Positions 35,024-46,500 of a DNA stretch of 64,000 nt are shown here, piece after piece. The DNA lies in assembly GCF_943734655.1 (NCBI RefSeq), contig NC_071354.1, positions 57,887,544 to 57,951,543 of the forward strand. Direction: 5' to 3'. This DNA comes from Sabethes cyaneus (Eukaryota; Arthropoda; Insecta; Diptera; Culicidae). Position 1 is the first letter of the stretch, and each line of letters begins with the position of its first letter. The translations under genes and the position numbers were made by a program. The notes below the pieces were generated by a model that had not been told where the DNA came from, made no database searches, and saw only the letters and a list, made by a program, of their open reading frames with translations.

Positions 35024-36028
35024 CACAGAGAACAGACATTTATGTTCATATAAAATTTCATTCAAATGGTGTGTAAAACTTTGAACAAAACACTAGCGAC
35101 ATCTATCTCAGGGTGCACCAGTTCTGCTTCGGCCTTGTTGCCATAATCAATATAATTTCTTGCTATCTTCTACATATTTGAATAACTGGCAACTCTACTG
35201 GAAATTACTGTAGTAACGGTAGCAACTTGTGTAGCAACGACTGTTTGTTTATTGAATGTTCTCTGAACCCGACGCCTTAGGAAAATGCAGGTAACGGATA
35301 AAATAAATAATTTTCAACGGTTTGAACAGAGAAAAAATGCTTTTTCTCCTACAGATCGAAACATTTGCCGATTCATCAACCAGATTTAACATAGCCATAA
35401 TGTAAGGGATTGTTTGGGCTCCGATACCGTAAGCAAATAGCACTAGACCGTATTGGTGCATGCATTGTTGAGAAGAACGAACTCGGCGTTTAGCTGCGAC
35501 AGACGGTCATGGTTTCACCGGGACTCGGGACTCGGAGATGCTACCGATAATAGCGATAGTTTTAGTGGCATTCAGATGACAATGACGGGCAGTATGAATG
35601 TTTTTACGGGATGAAATTGTTTGCCGTGTGCATCTGCAAAGTTCAATCACCACGGGTGCACAGAAGACAAACCAGCAGCAGCTTAACATTTACAATTCAT
35701 TACCATTATGATATGAGGAACCTCAGCCCTTATCACAAAATTTCAGCTACTGTAAAATGCTATTTGAATATTATAATACCTATAGGTATAAGAATAAAAA
35801 ATCAAAAATATCAGAAAATCACAGGAGAATGCTGACATTGCTTGTTTACAAATTTTGGGTTGCTATACAGTTACGGTAGCAACGCAGTTGGTAGTGCTGT
35901 TCATCATCAAAGTTCGCTGTGTTAGCGATGCGAGCGCCGCGTAGCGAAAGCATTACCACTTTCTTTCAATATGGCGGTTTAGCTTTTTACACATCTTTCG
36001 AGATTAAGATGAATGTCTGTTCTCTGTG
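35024..36028 (+). mobile_element. Inverted-repeat element copy B
   Basis: Partner of copy A in the same orientation. Arms and borders are as described for the composite. Confidence 0.75.
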
Positions 36029-36035
36029 TTTTATC

Positions 36036-36642
36036 CCTTTTACCGCTAAATAAGCGAGCAGGCGTTCTTATTTAATTACCTCTACTTTTTCATATTGGTT
36101 TGACAATACGATGAATGATGATGCCATTCAGTCCGCAGCCAGCGTGAAATGTCAAAATCGGAGGAAAGCAGTGATGCTACATAAGACATTTCCTTTCAAT
36201 GTTTAATGTGACATTTTAACAATTTTCATGCAAATGCTATACATATTACAGGTTTATGAAATTTATTATGCACAGATTTAGATAATTTAAACAGATATTT
36301 AGTGACTCAACAGTTTTCAGGGCAATTTTTGCTATGCACATTACGATGCGATTGGAAAAAAGGAAAAAATATTTTCAAAACAAATAGTAGCATATGATAA
36401 AAATTTGGCATCACTGACTATTAGTACGCAGCCGCTGTGCTGCCTACCGTGCCGTGGTAAAGCTCAAGTTAATTTCTATATGACATTCTGATTCTGACCC
36501 GGATAAAATGAAATAAAACACCTGAAATACGTGGAATACTGACCGGCATATCACGTAAGTTAGAAAAACGAAAAGTTTTACGATATAAAGTGTTGTTTCA
36601 CTTGTTTGCTAACGCCATTCAAATACTCTAGATCGCAGCAGA
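36036..36642 (+). promoter_or_regulatory. Upstream region and 5' UTR of the first F-box gene
   Basis: AT-rich. No clear TATA box or initiator; no other feature seen. Confidence 0.3.
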
Positions 36643-38263
36643 ATGAACCTGAAAGCGCTACCACCGGAATTAATTTGGAATGTGCTAGATAACCTAACCA
36701 ACCTGCAAGATCGTAAACGCGCTTCTCTGGTATGCAAAAAATGGAATCGGATGGTGTTTAATTCGAAATCACTGCGCGATGTGAGTCTGCGGATCTGTAC
36801 GAAGGTCAGCAGCTTAGAACAGCTGGAAACAGAGGAGCTAATTGAGCGGATGTTTGATGTGATGACGCGGAGCAAGCGGAACTACGTCAACATAGAATTT
36901 TTCCATGTTAATTTTGAACGTTCGGCGGTCAGGGAGTTATTGTTTTTTGTCGTGCAGTTGTGTTGTGACTCTATTGAGTGCTTGCGTTTTACCAATTGTC
37001 ATGGATTGAGACGAAGCGAGCTGTGGCAGATCTTGGAGCTGCTTCCCCGCTTACGGGAGCTTATTGTTTCCGGAGGTATTTACTACGATAATCTGGGAAA
37101 CGACGTCAGTGTGTGTAAGCTGAATCGTTTAGAAAGTTTGACGTTGGACATCGGAGATGATTGTCGGCTCTACAATGATTTCGCTTCAAATGCATCGAAC
37201 GTGGAATGTTTGAATATTCGTACGATTAATGGATGTGTCGATCTTCGAGATGTTGCGGCAACAAGACGTTTCAGTCAGCAGCTTAAAGCATTGTCTTTTT
37301 CTACAAACCGTTACTACAATCAAGCGGAGTTTTCAGAAATGAGCCTCTCGCAGTTGACTAAATTGGAACTAAAAGTATCCGGTTATGTTTGGCCTGATCT
37401 CTTCAAACAATTAAAGCTCCTCAAAGAGTTAAAACTTGAAGCCAGTATTAACGATGAAGTAATAGCTGCGATATGTTCTACATCCAGCAAACTGAAGAGA
37501 CTCAATCTTCTATCGTCAGGTTTAGTAGAATGTAAAAAGTTCAATATGATGGCTCGCCTAGAAGATCTCGAAGAACTGCAAATAAGAGGCATTTACAAGT
37601 ATAGTTGGAGGCATGTGTCTTTCAGCAAACTCTCACGTTTATATCTTGACAATGTTGGTACAGATTTCACCAACTTTCTTAAAGATTTGACCAGCTTGAG
37701 ATCGCTGGAGATACATGACACCAAGCTAAAAAACGAACAGCTGATTAAAATAACTTTGAATTCACGCACAGTGGAACGTTTGGAGCTGGCTTTCTGTAGC
37801 AAAATTAGTGATAAAGGATTTAAGCATTTGATGGACATGACAAGTCTCAGGGAGCTTCGCCTGTGGGGAATTCAAGTTTCCAAAAACATAGATGAAAGAT
37901 TTGTTTGCCCGCGGTTGCAGAACATAATATTTTATTTCAACGATTTTGTAGGTTTACATATCTTTCTTCCAAGTCTACTTAAAAAACTAACTCGTTTTGT
38001 ATTTTCAGATAGATGACTGTACATTGAATGCGCTGGCCTTACGCCTACCCCAGTTGAAGCAGCTTGTCCTGTACGACTGTTACCGGATAAGTCCACAAGG
38101 GGTAACCGAGCTGCGCAAAACATTGTCCAGTTGTAAGGTTCTCGAGCTGTATCGTGGTGATGAACTACCTCCGGAATTAATAGCCGAAACACAAATCTAT
38201 TATCGAAATGCTGAATTTCCCAATGGAGTCCTGAAACAAGAATTACCTTTCCAGTGGTATTGA
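36643..38263 (+). CDS. F-box/leucine-rich-repeat protein (519 aa, 2 exons)
   Basis: Exon 1 is 36,643-37,947 (435 codons), exon 2 is 38,009-38,263. The 61-bp intron has GTAGGT and TTTTCAG borders in phase 0; joining restores the last repeat (FYFNDF then IDDCTLNALA). Residues about 4-45 are an F-box (LPPELIWNVLDNL, RKRASLVCKKWNRMVF), which binds Skp1. From about residue 110 to the end are irregular leucine-rich repeats with LxxLxL and C-x-x-I/L-S-D-x-G patterns (LELAFCSKISDKGFKHL, LKQLVLYDCYRISPQGV). Such proteins are substrate receptors of SCF ubiquitin ligases in cytosol or nucleus; the substrate here is unknown. Reading through the intron would end at a stop at 38,014-38,016, giving a 457-aa form lacking the last repeat. 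Exact FBXL orthology cannot be fixed by eye. Confidence 0.9.
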
Positions 38264-38607
38264 TATTGACAAACGCATGTTGTATGTATGTGTATGTGTA
38301 TAGAATTGTGCTACCTGATTTGTATTTTATAGATATTTTATTTTATGACTCATGCATGTTTGTTAATCAAGATAAAAATTTAGGTCTGTGAACAAATTTT
38401 AATGTGTGAAAGAGAAATAATATATTAATTTTAAAAGTTTACACAGCTGTTTTATTCATTATAAGGATGACTCATGCTTCAGTTCAGTGTCATATCACAA
38501 TCCTAGCAATACGCCATTTTCCACTTCTGTCTGAAGTTTCATCTATTCACTAAGCTAATATAAAATATTTTATTGTAATAATTCAATACGTAATCAGCTC
38601 ATCACCT
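38264..38607. other. Convergent intergenic region, 344 bp
   Basis: Shared 3' space of the F-box gene (+) and Atg8 (-). No canonical AATAAA for the F-box gene was found on the plus strand. Confidence 0.5.
38569..38574 (-). promoter_or_regulatory. Poly(A) signal of Atg8
   Basis: AATAAA on the minus strand, 34 bp after the stop codon. Confidence 0.7.
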
Positions 38608-38967
38608 CTAGTTAGCAGATCCATAAACATTTTCATCAGAATAGGCAACATATAAGAAATAATCCTCTTCGTGGTGTTCATGGTACAGCGATCCCATTGT
38701 GGCAGACGTCGGTGGAATGACATTGTTTACGAAAAAGAACAAAGCATCTTCAGGCCGCAGATGGATGCGCTTCCGGATCAGAAAATAAAACTGGCCGACC
38801 GTCAAATCCGACGGAACCAGATACTTCTTCTTGTCCAGATCTCCGATGCGAGCTTTCGGTGCCTTCTCAACGATTACCGGAACACGGTCGGGATATTTGC
38901 GACGTATTTTGTCGCCCTCCTGCTTGCGTTTCTCGAACGGGTGCTCCTCTTTATAGATGAATTTCAT
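38608..38967 (-). CDS. Atg8a: Autophagy protein Atg8 / GABARAP family
   Basis: A 119-codon single-exon frame. It has the two N-terminal helices (MKFIYKEEHPFEKRKQEGDK), the ubiquitin-like core with DLDKKKYLVPSDLTVGQF and ALFFFVNNVIPPTSATMGSL, and the C-terminus DENVYGSAN. Atg4 would cut after the glycine (residue 116), which is then joined to phosphatidylethanolamine on autophagosome membranes. The sequence is almost entirely the insect GABARAP-type consensus and full length. It has no intron in the coding region, so a retrocopy is possible, but there is no decay and it has its own AATAAA. It sits between two F-box/LRR paralogues on the opposite strand. Symbol follows the Drosophila name. Confidence 0.95.
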   Translation of the reverse strand: MKFIYKEEHPFEKRKQEGDKIRRKYPDRVPVIVEKAPKARIGDLDKKKYLVPSDLTVGQFYFLIRKRIHLRPEDALFFFVNNVIPPTSATMGSLYHEHHEEDYFLYVAYSDENVYGSAN

Positions 38968-39311
38968 TTTTTAACACTGTTTCACTTCCTGGTTTAAGTA
39001 AGAATGGATATTTTTTCAACAGCACAGACACTTTCCCCAAACACGAGCTCGTTTTTCTAACTGCGTCTTTAGTTTTATATATTGCACAGGTAGATTTTTT
39101 TTTTGCAAGCGAATCGAATAAAGGAAAACATATAATTAGCAGAGTTGCCAGACATTTTAACACTTAGTTCGGCTCGAAAACTGCAGGGAAAATAAACTGC
39201 TCGAGACCTGCAGGGTTGCTATATCTACACTGCACTGATCAGATTGAGATAATTTCTGATTAATATTTATTTATTTCTTGCAGCAATTCATCGCCATCCT
39301 TACTTAATATT

Positions 39312-39533
39312 ATCCAGCTTTTTACGAGCCATAATGGCGAACGTGTTCGTAATATTTTAACAGCATTTTTGACAATTTTCTAATACATCGCACGTTTTCT
39401 TTCCGCGCGTTCATGGTAAAACTAAAGGAATGTACGAAAAGAAAAGGTGCGATGTATTAGGGAAATGTCAAAAATGCTGTTCAAATATTACGAACACGTC
39501 CGCCATTATGGCTCGTAAAAAGCTGGATATTTA
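39312..39533. repeat. Long hairpin MITE, about 222 bp
   Basis: Arms 39,312-39,402 and 39,441-39,533 are inverse copies with few mismatches (TATCCAGCTTTTTACGAGCC, AACAGCATTTTTGACA, TAATACATCGCAC). The loop is under 40 bp. It lies about 345 bp upstream of the Atg8 start codon. Confidence 0.85.
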
Positions 39534-39539
39534 TTGTAA

Positions 39540-40450
39540 CTGTATATGAGCCATGGTGGCTCTTGCCGTGTCAACAATTGCTCTCCACTGCACTCGGTCC
39601 TGGGCAGGCGTATGAAACTGAAGGGTAAAGAAGTAGCTAACATCTTTTTACGCTTCCTACACGTCCGACACAAAAAGAAAAAAAGCAAAAAAGTAACTTT
39701 GTTCGGGAGCTTACCAATACAGATTCATCCGAGGCTACTCACAAATACATATTGTCCGAGGCAAAGTTTGTTGTGGGCTAGATGAGATGTTGGCTACACG
39801 AAAAATGTATGGGAATGACATTTGTGACAGCGGGGTGGTCCTGGGCTACTCGTTGAGCCTCTCGACACAAGCAAGTCGGCTTCAATCTGGTTAAGTCGCC
39901 TTGCAGCTTGCACGTTTGTGCGACGCAAGGATGCCGAACAACTGTGCAGTTAAATTCGTTTTCTTAAAGATTAAGAAAACGAATTTAACTGCACAGTTGT
40001 TCGGCATCCTTGCGTCGAGGGCGGCCCACCGTAATCTCCCTACTTTCGCCAGATTTACGATGGGAATCTCTCCAAGTGGCATATACACTTTCGCCACTAA
40101 TTTGTACTCCATCAAAAACAGTTCGCAACACCTTTTGTTCAAATACGGCAAGTGCACGTATGTCCTCCGTTAACAGTCACAGTTTCAAGTTCGTAAAGAA
40201 CTATACCGGTCTGACGAGCGTTTTGTATATCGTCAGCATTGTGTGGCGGCGTACGCTGCTTGATCGCAACGTCATGCGTAGGGAAAAATAGGCTCAACTT
40301 CTAGTTTGACTGCGTCGTTGCATCCGCTTACTCATATTATTGTCGATGGTAACCAGAGATCCCAAATATATGAACTAACTAACCATTTTCAGTTAATCGG
40401 CGTCAATATTCGCTGTCCGTTAGCGGTAGAACGTTAGAACGTTGTTTTCT
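39540..40450 (-). pseudogene. RTE-like non-LTR fragment with an inverted duplication
   Basis: Minus-strand translation includes VGRLRWAALDARMPNNCAVK, the C-terminal RLRWAGHVARMPDDCAVK block of RTE elements, and upstream RT-thumb pieces to about 40,400. At 39,921-40,017 the ARMPNNCAVKFVF coding is present in both orientations as a perfect palindrome, so part of the left-hand sequence reads on the plus strand. Confidence 0.7.
39921..40017. repeat. Perfect 46-bp palindrome with 5-bp spacer
   Basis: Arms 39,921-39,966 and 39,972-40,017 are exact inverse copies; spacer AAGAT. It is made of RTE C-terminal coding sequence. Confidence 0.95.
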
Positions 40451-41226
40451 CTAAAGTCTCTTTGTATGTCTGCTATGCAAAATGCAACTGCTCTTCGATA
40501 GACGTTTTGATCCGCCTGATCTGACTTCCACTTTCACGTCACAGTCACACTGACTGATCTACGAAAACGACGAAAACTCAACCGTTTGCTGCAAAAATAT
40601 TATTTAAGATTGCTCTGGGCAAGTGAAAATCTGAGAGAGATTCGCGAAGAGGAAAAATTCTAATGTCAAATGCTGCCAGTACGATCTGTCAAAAATGCAG
40701 CCAGTCGTTATCGTTGTCCCAAAATGGAAAAGTATTGTTAATTCTCATAAGTATTCTGCCGGTGTTTTTGTGAAAAACACATTCGGAATTGAATTAGTCT
40801 TGTTTGTCTCAATTGTAAATTAACATTTTTGCAAAAACTGAAATGCCCGTGTGACAATTAACACCAAAATATGTTATTATAAAATGCACACTTCACACGT
40901 CCAATGAGGTGTTCACGCACAAGTTTCATTTATTTGCCCGAAAATGAAAGCAAACGTAATAGAAGAAGAACAGCCAAAGCATATAAGAAAAAGAAGACCG
41001 TCTCCGCGACTCTCTCTCAGGTGAAAATGAAACAGCTCCTTTAGAAATCGTAGATTTTAGGAAAAATCTGGCATCTTTGCGACGGCATCTTTGTCGATTT
41101 TCGAGCAGTTTGTTTATTTTGGGTTCGAGGTTTTCGAGTAGTTGTTGCACTGAAAAATACATGGAATCCAGGATTTGTTTACCAATTCGATTTATAGAAA
41201 ACAGCTCACTTTTAGCTTTGTGACAA
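40451..41226. other. Non-coding; upstream region of the second F-box gene
   Basis: No gene or clear repeat. A GAGAGAGT-rich spot near 41,010-41,025 could be GAGA-type sites, but this is weak. Confidence 0.35.
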
Positions 41227-42880
41227 ATGGCAAAAATAAGAGATTTGCCGGAGGAAGTAAGGAATAATATGCAATTCGATTACCATCAGGTATTGATCAT
41301 CATGTTTCGGTTTCAGATAGTTATTTTTATCTTCAGTTTTCTGAAATTGCGTGACCGAAAAACAGCATCCCGTGTGTCGCGACTATGGAATCGACTGGCC
41401 TTCACGGATCGACCGATGCGAACGATTTCTCTTCACGTTGCTGACTACCTGGACCCGAAGCAGTGCAGAATCCTGCTTAAAAGCAAACGCTGCTATCGTA
41501 ATCTCACGCTGGAGTGGACGGAATCTTCCAAACTGCATCATATTGTAGATGTACTGGAAAAATTTGGTCCGGAATTGAATTCGCTAAAGTTGTCGACGTA
41601 CGTAATTACCCCTTTGGTTCTCGTTCGATTTCTACTCAAAGCGCCTAAATTGAACGAGCTCATCATTGAGGGCTGTTTCTGCAGCGAAGGTTTTGAATTG
41701 TTTCCAACGTTCAAAAACATACGAGTGCTGGAGCTAACTCAGCGTGGATTCGAAGATGAAGTGTGCCGAATAATCCCGCGGATGTTCCCCAACGTAACGT
41801 CGTTAGATTTGGTAGCTGCGGAGAATGTTGCATTCGATTTGATATTGCACTACGGAAAGCAGCTGAAATGTCTCCATGTGCTGCTAGAATGTTCTCATTT
41901 TGTACAGTTTTGTTCCCTGAATTGTTTGGAGAATTTACGTCGAATACACGTGTACTGGCCGCAACCAGCCGATTACAAGCTTTCGGTAGAATGTTTTCAG
42001 CAAATGGAGCTACTAGAGAGTGCCTCTCTGACTGGAGCGTTGAATGAAACAACTTTTAATTCTATATGCAATAAATGGCAGCATCTGGAGCATTTGTGTA
42101 TCAACGTACAATCTATGAAAGCTGCTACGTTTGGCAAAATAGCACAGCTGAGTAAGTTGCGCACATTGAAAATTCAGGGGTCCATAAGGGAGGGGAATTT
42201 TTTGAAAGACGTTCAGTTACCCAAGATAAGCCATCTAATTCTGGATGGCATTTCAACGAGTCTTAACTTTTATGTACATCTGGCAAGTTTTGTGCCCAAT
42301 GTGCGCTACCTGAAAATCTACGACCACACCTTCGAAAATGCTCATTTGCGCCTGCTGTGTACAACTCTAGTGTCTCTTCGTGCGTTATCACTGGATTACT
42401 GTTATCAGGTAGGTACGCTGGGTATAAGATCAACAAAACGACAGCTTCAAACAACAATCATTTGTTACATTCGTAGGTAAAGGATGATGGATTTCAGTTT
42501 CTGGGAAATTTGACAAATCTCATCGAGCTGCAATGCTGGTCAATACCCATATCAGAGAACGCGTTTGTCAAATTTCCTAAATGTCCAAACCTGCGTACTT
42601 TCAGCGTAGGTGGAAGTGGATGGGTGAGAGTTTCATCAAATCAAAAATCAATGTCTCAAAAATGAAATTATGTATTTTGTCATAGATTACGAACAGAACG
42701 ATACTGGATATTCCCTCTGTTTTCCCAAATCTAACAGAGCTGCAAATAGTCGACTGCTCCAAAGTCGACGAGGACACAATGTGGACCGTTCAAAAGCAAT
42801 TGAAAAAATGTTCGGTGGTTAAACTGGAAAAGCCCGAACTAGATAGATATAGCGAGGCTGCTTGGCAAAAGTGTTGGTGA
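41227..42880 (+). CDS. F-box/leucine-rich-repeat protein, paralogue (487 aa, 4 exons)
   Basis: Exons 41,227-41,256, 41,317-42,408, 42,477-42,623 and 42,686-42,880, all introns phase 0 and 60-68 bp (GTAAGG/TTTCAG, GTAGGT/TCGTAG, GTGAGA/CATAG). Removing the first intron joins MAKIRDLPEE to IVIFIFSFLKLRDRKTASRV, an exact F-box pattern. The body has LRR-type repeats (LNSLKLSTYVITPLVLVRFL, LRALSLDYCYQVKDDGFQFL, LTELQIVDCSKVDEDTM). The role would be an SCF ligase substrate receptor; the substrate is unknown. The last intron (GGSGW then ITNRTILDI) aligns with the single intron of the F-box gene at 36.6 kb, so the two are probably tandem paralogues, now well diverged. Confidence 0.88.
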
Positions 42881-43095
42881 CTCACCACTTATGTACATAT
42901 CTGTGATAGTTGACTTATTTAATATGTCTTGTCAGTGTCGATCATTAGGAAACTGCCTATTTGTGTGTAAATTATGAAGACTATAGAAGTTTAATCATCA
43001 ATCAAAGCTACAAACGCACTCAAAAACTGATACCCTCCATCTATTAAACATCCAACTAATCGTGCATGCTTTCCTATTTTTGCTGGCGCTAAATC

Positions 43096-43101
43096 AATAA
43101 A
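43096..43101 (+). promoter_or_regulatory. Poly(A) signal of the second F-box gene
   Basis: AATAAA, 216 bp after the stop codon. Confidence 0.6.
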
Positions 43102-43540
43102 GTTTGAAATGATTTTAAAATGCCTGTATGTTCTTAGCTTTTAGTGGTTGGTTTTTGTAACATGACATGCAGAGGATTTGAGATGATACGATAAGTTTTA
43201 TTGACGGCCGCTTCGCAATATCTCGATTAAAACAAGGGTTCTAATTCGCAGCATTTCAGCTAGATTGGCTTAGGCAAATGTACCTAGTAGGTAGCTTCTC
43301 AGCATGACGGCAATAAGACTTTTCTTTAACAAAATTTGATTTTAACAAAGATGCTGAAGGTTTGGTCTCCTCTGGAGTCCATTGATGGTCTTTTTGTAGG
43401 CAATTAAAGATAATAAATTATTTCACTATTACCTATATGATATGAAAGATGCGTTTGACAGCAAACTATTTATATTACCTAAAGTTTCTCTGTTGAGCAT
43501 TTCAGCAGAATTTGAAAATTAAGGAAAGATGAAATTTTTG

Positions 43541-43546
43541 TTTATT
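43541..43546 (-). promoter_or_regulatory. Poly(A) signal of NAGLU
   Basis: Minus-strand AATAAA about 19 bp after the stop codon. Confidence 0.6.
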
Positions 43547-43564
43547 CTTTGTTTATGACATGTT

Positions 43565-46500
43565 TTAGCTTCCGTTTTTTCTGGACCGTTTCTTCGTATT
43601 TAATACGTGCTTGGGCAGTTGTTCTAAATTTTCTGCTTTTTTGTTCCAAACGGAAAACAACTCTCGAGCTGTTTCAAGTGCATTTCCTTGTGCTTCAGCC
43701 GGATATATTTTGTTATCGGTTGTAAACGGTAACTCAATCAGGCGAAATATTTTATTTTTTATTTTAGTATCATTTATGGTTGCATTGGTTTCCAAAGCTG
43801 ACTCAAGTTCCTGAAGAAATAAACTCCAGCGGGGCAGGAAAAAGTCGAGCACCATACCGGCCCATTGCTTGTTGGCGTAGTCAATGATTTGACCCTGCGG
43901 ACCCCAGAGCGTGATCTGGTTCCGAGCGTTAAACTCGTACTTTTGCCTTTCCAGGCTTGTTTGTCCCAGAGCTTTGGCCGACTGGAGCCAACTACCCAGT
44001 AGAAAGTGTCGATCAGTCGAGAGCAGGCGGTCAATGTCCAGTAGAAGCTCGCGGAACATACTAGAATACAATCGCAGCGACGTTAAATTCTTAGTATGGT
44101 ATGATTCCTTGATGTTGAGATAAAGCCGATCAGCAGTATTTTGAAGAACTTGGCGTGTAACGTCAACGACGTCTGCTTTGTAGAGAGCGTTAGATGAGTT
44201 TGCATAAAGTAGTAGCTTAACGCCTTCGTTAAATAAAGTCTCGTTGTACCATACCTGGAAGAAGGGAAAATATGTTCTTATTAAAGTTGCTTTCATTATT
44301 AGCTAATGCGTGGTTAATATAGAAGTTACACCAACAATTCTAAAATATTTTCCATCAAAACAAACAAGGTCGGCAGGGATGCAATGTATAGACCGGTGAT
44401 CGGGTCCCATAGCCTGCACACCAACACGAGCGACCGTCGTCTATCTCCAATAGCAAGAAAATTCACCAGGCGGGCTTTGTAGGGTCCATACATCATATTT
44501 TCGTGGATTTCAGGGCAGCATACGATACAGTTGAACGCGAACAGCTATGGTCGATAATGCACGAGTACGGTTTGCCGGGCAAACCGACGCGGCTGATTAA
44601 AGCTACCCTGGAGCGAGTGATGTGTTACGTGTGCGTTTTGAGTCGAGACTCTCGAGTCCTTTCGAATCTTGCGGACGATTGCGGCAAGGAGATGGACTGT
44701 ATGCTATTCAATATCGCTATCGAAGGTGTGATCTGCTGAGCGGGCATTCTAAACGACAGGAACGATCTTCAGCAAGAGTAGCTAACTCCTAGCCTTCGCA
44801 GACGACCTCAACATCATTACTTCTAACCTTGAGACGACGGTGGCAAGCTACGCCAGACTAAAAACGGAGGCTAGGAGTATTGTGTTACAAATCAATGCGT
44901 CGAACACCAAATATATGGTAGAAAGCGGCTTCAGAGAAAGCAATGTTTACCTGCCACGGATAGTGACTATTGACGGCGATGAACTGGAAGTGATTGATGA
45001 GTTCGTGTATTTGGAATCTCTGGTCCCCGCCGACAATAATACGTGTAAGCAGATTCAACGAGGCATTCAAGCTGGAAATCGATCTTACTATACTTTTCCC
45101 TCCGCAAGGCGCTTCGATCAATAAGCATACGCTGCCGCACAAAGCTTACGTCATACAAAACGCTAATCAGACTGATAGTCCTCTATGAACTTGGGACTGT
45201 AACTTTGCTTACAGAAGACATACGTGCATTTGTCGTAGTTGAACGAAAGTTGTTGCAGTCTATTTTTAGTTTTAGTTTAGAGCAAACAGACAGCGGAGAG
45301 TGGCGTGGGCTTGGCCCTACTTGGAGAGATACCTGGTGAAAGTTGGGAGACTACGGTGGGCCGGTCACGTTGCAAGGATGCCGGACGACTGTGCAGTGAA
45401 ATCCCTTCTCTTGAAGACCGGCCCCACCGGCATCAGGAATAGAAGGGCCCAACGTGCTAGATAGCTCGACCAGGTTGAAGCCGACTTGCATATGTCGAGA
45501 CGCACAACGAATTGGCGATGAGTAACCCAGAACCGAATTCTTGATACGGTAAGAGCCACCCCGCGGCTCTCGGCTGGTAAAAGAAGAAGAACGATGATTC
45601 GATCTCTGTAAGTGGCACTTGCAGCTCGTGACTCATACTCTTGCAAGACTTTTCGTTTTCCGTTTGTACTCTACCACGCTGCGGACGAAGACTCCAGAAC
45701 TCCAAACTAGGCATAGTAGAAGGTTCGCATAAACACAGCAAAGGACGATACTACTGCTTAGAGAGTTACTACAGCTTATAAGTGTTAGTGATCGTAACTA
45801 TCTCAAAGAATATATGCGTGTGATGTTGATGTATGATGTCATGCAATGATGTTAGTGCGGGTTTGATGCCAGAGTGATCGCACATATACAACCTAAAAGT
45901 TACCACCGTTATCCGTAGAGGGCGTATTAACCCTGTACGTCGAGATTTGACAGAATACCCAGTCATGAGTTCTATAGTCTTTGTTGCGAGCTAACACCTT
46001 TTGTTTAATTACCGTTTAAAACATTATGAGCTTTGTATGTAGTGCCGTGAATCGCATAACAGTCCTATTTTGTATGAAGTTTCCTATATGAATGGGACTG
46101 TTATGCGATTCACGGCAGTATACTCCTTTATCGAAACGTTTTGCGGAGAGAAAAGTACGCCCGACTTCTTGCTTAAATGCGTCATTGAATCTCCTTGCTC
46201 GTTTTATTGTCGGCGGACCAGAGATTCCAAATATATGAACTCGTCAACCACTTGAAGTTAATCACCGTCACTATCTGTGGGAAGCAAACTTTGTCTTTTT
46301 TGGAGCAATATATTCCTTTCCACCATATATTTGTCTTTTCAACGGTTTATACATTTCTTCCATATTGACCTGGGCATACATGTCCTCGATGACGATTTTG
46401 ATGTCCCGTGGCGAGCAGTTGTCGTAGTTGTCGACGTTGCCTCCAGCCGTCGCGTAAAACGCTTCCTTCTCATCATCGGGAGAAGATGGGGGGGGGGGGG

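Larger units (their letters stand above)
33202..36028. mobile_element. Composite inverted-repeat unit: two 1-kb copies around a spacer
   Basis: Copy A (33,202-34,207, 1,006 bp) and copy B (35,024-36,028, 1,005 bp) are direct repeats with identical layout. Each starts CACAGAGAACAGACATTTAT and ends with the inverse (TGAATGTCTGTTCTCTGTG). The outermost flanks are an exact TTTTATC duplication (33,195-33,201 and 36,029-36,035). The inner flanks of A and B do not match these or each other. Confidence 0.75.
42881..43564. other. Convergent intergenic region
   Basis: Contains the AATAAA signals for both flanking genes; no other feature seen. Confidence 0.5.
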
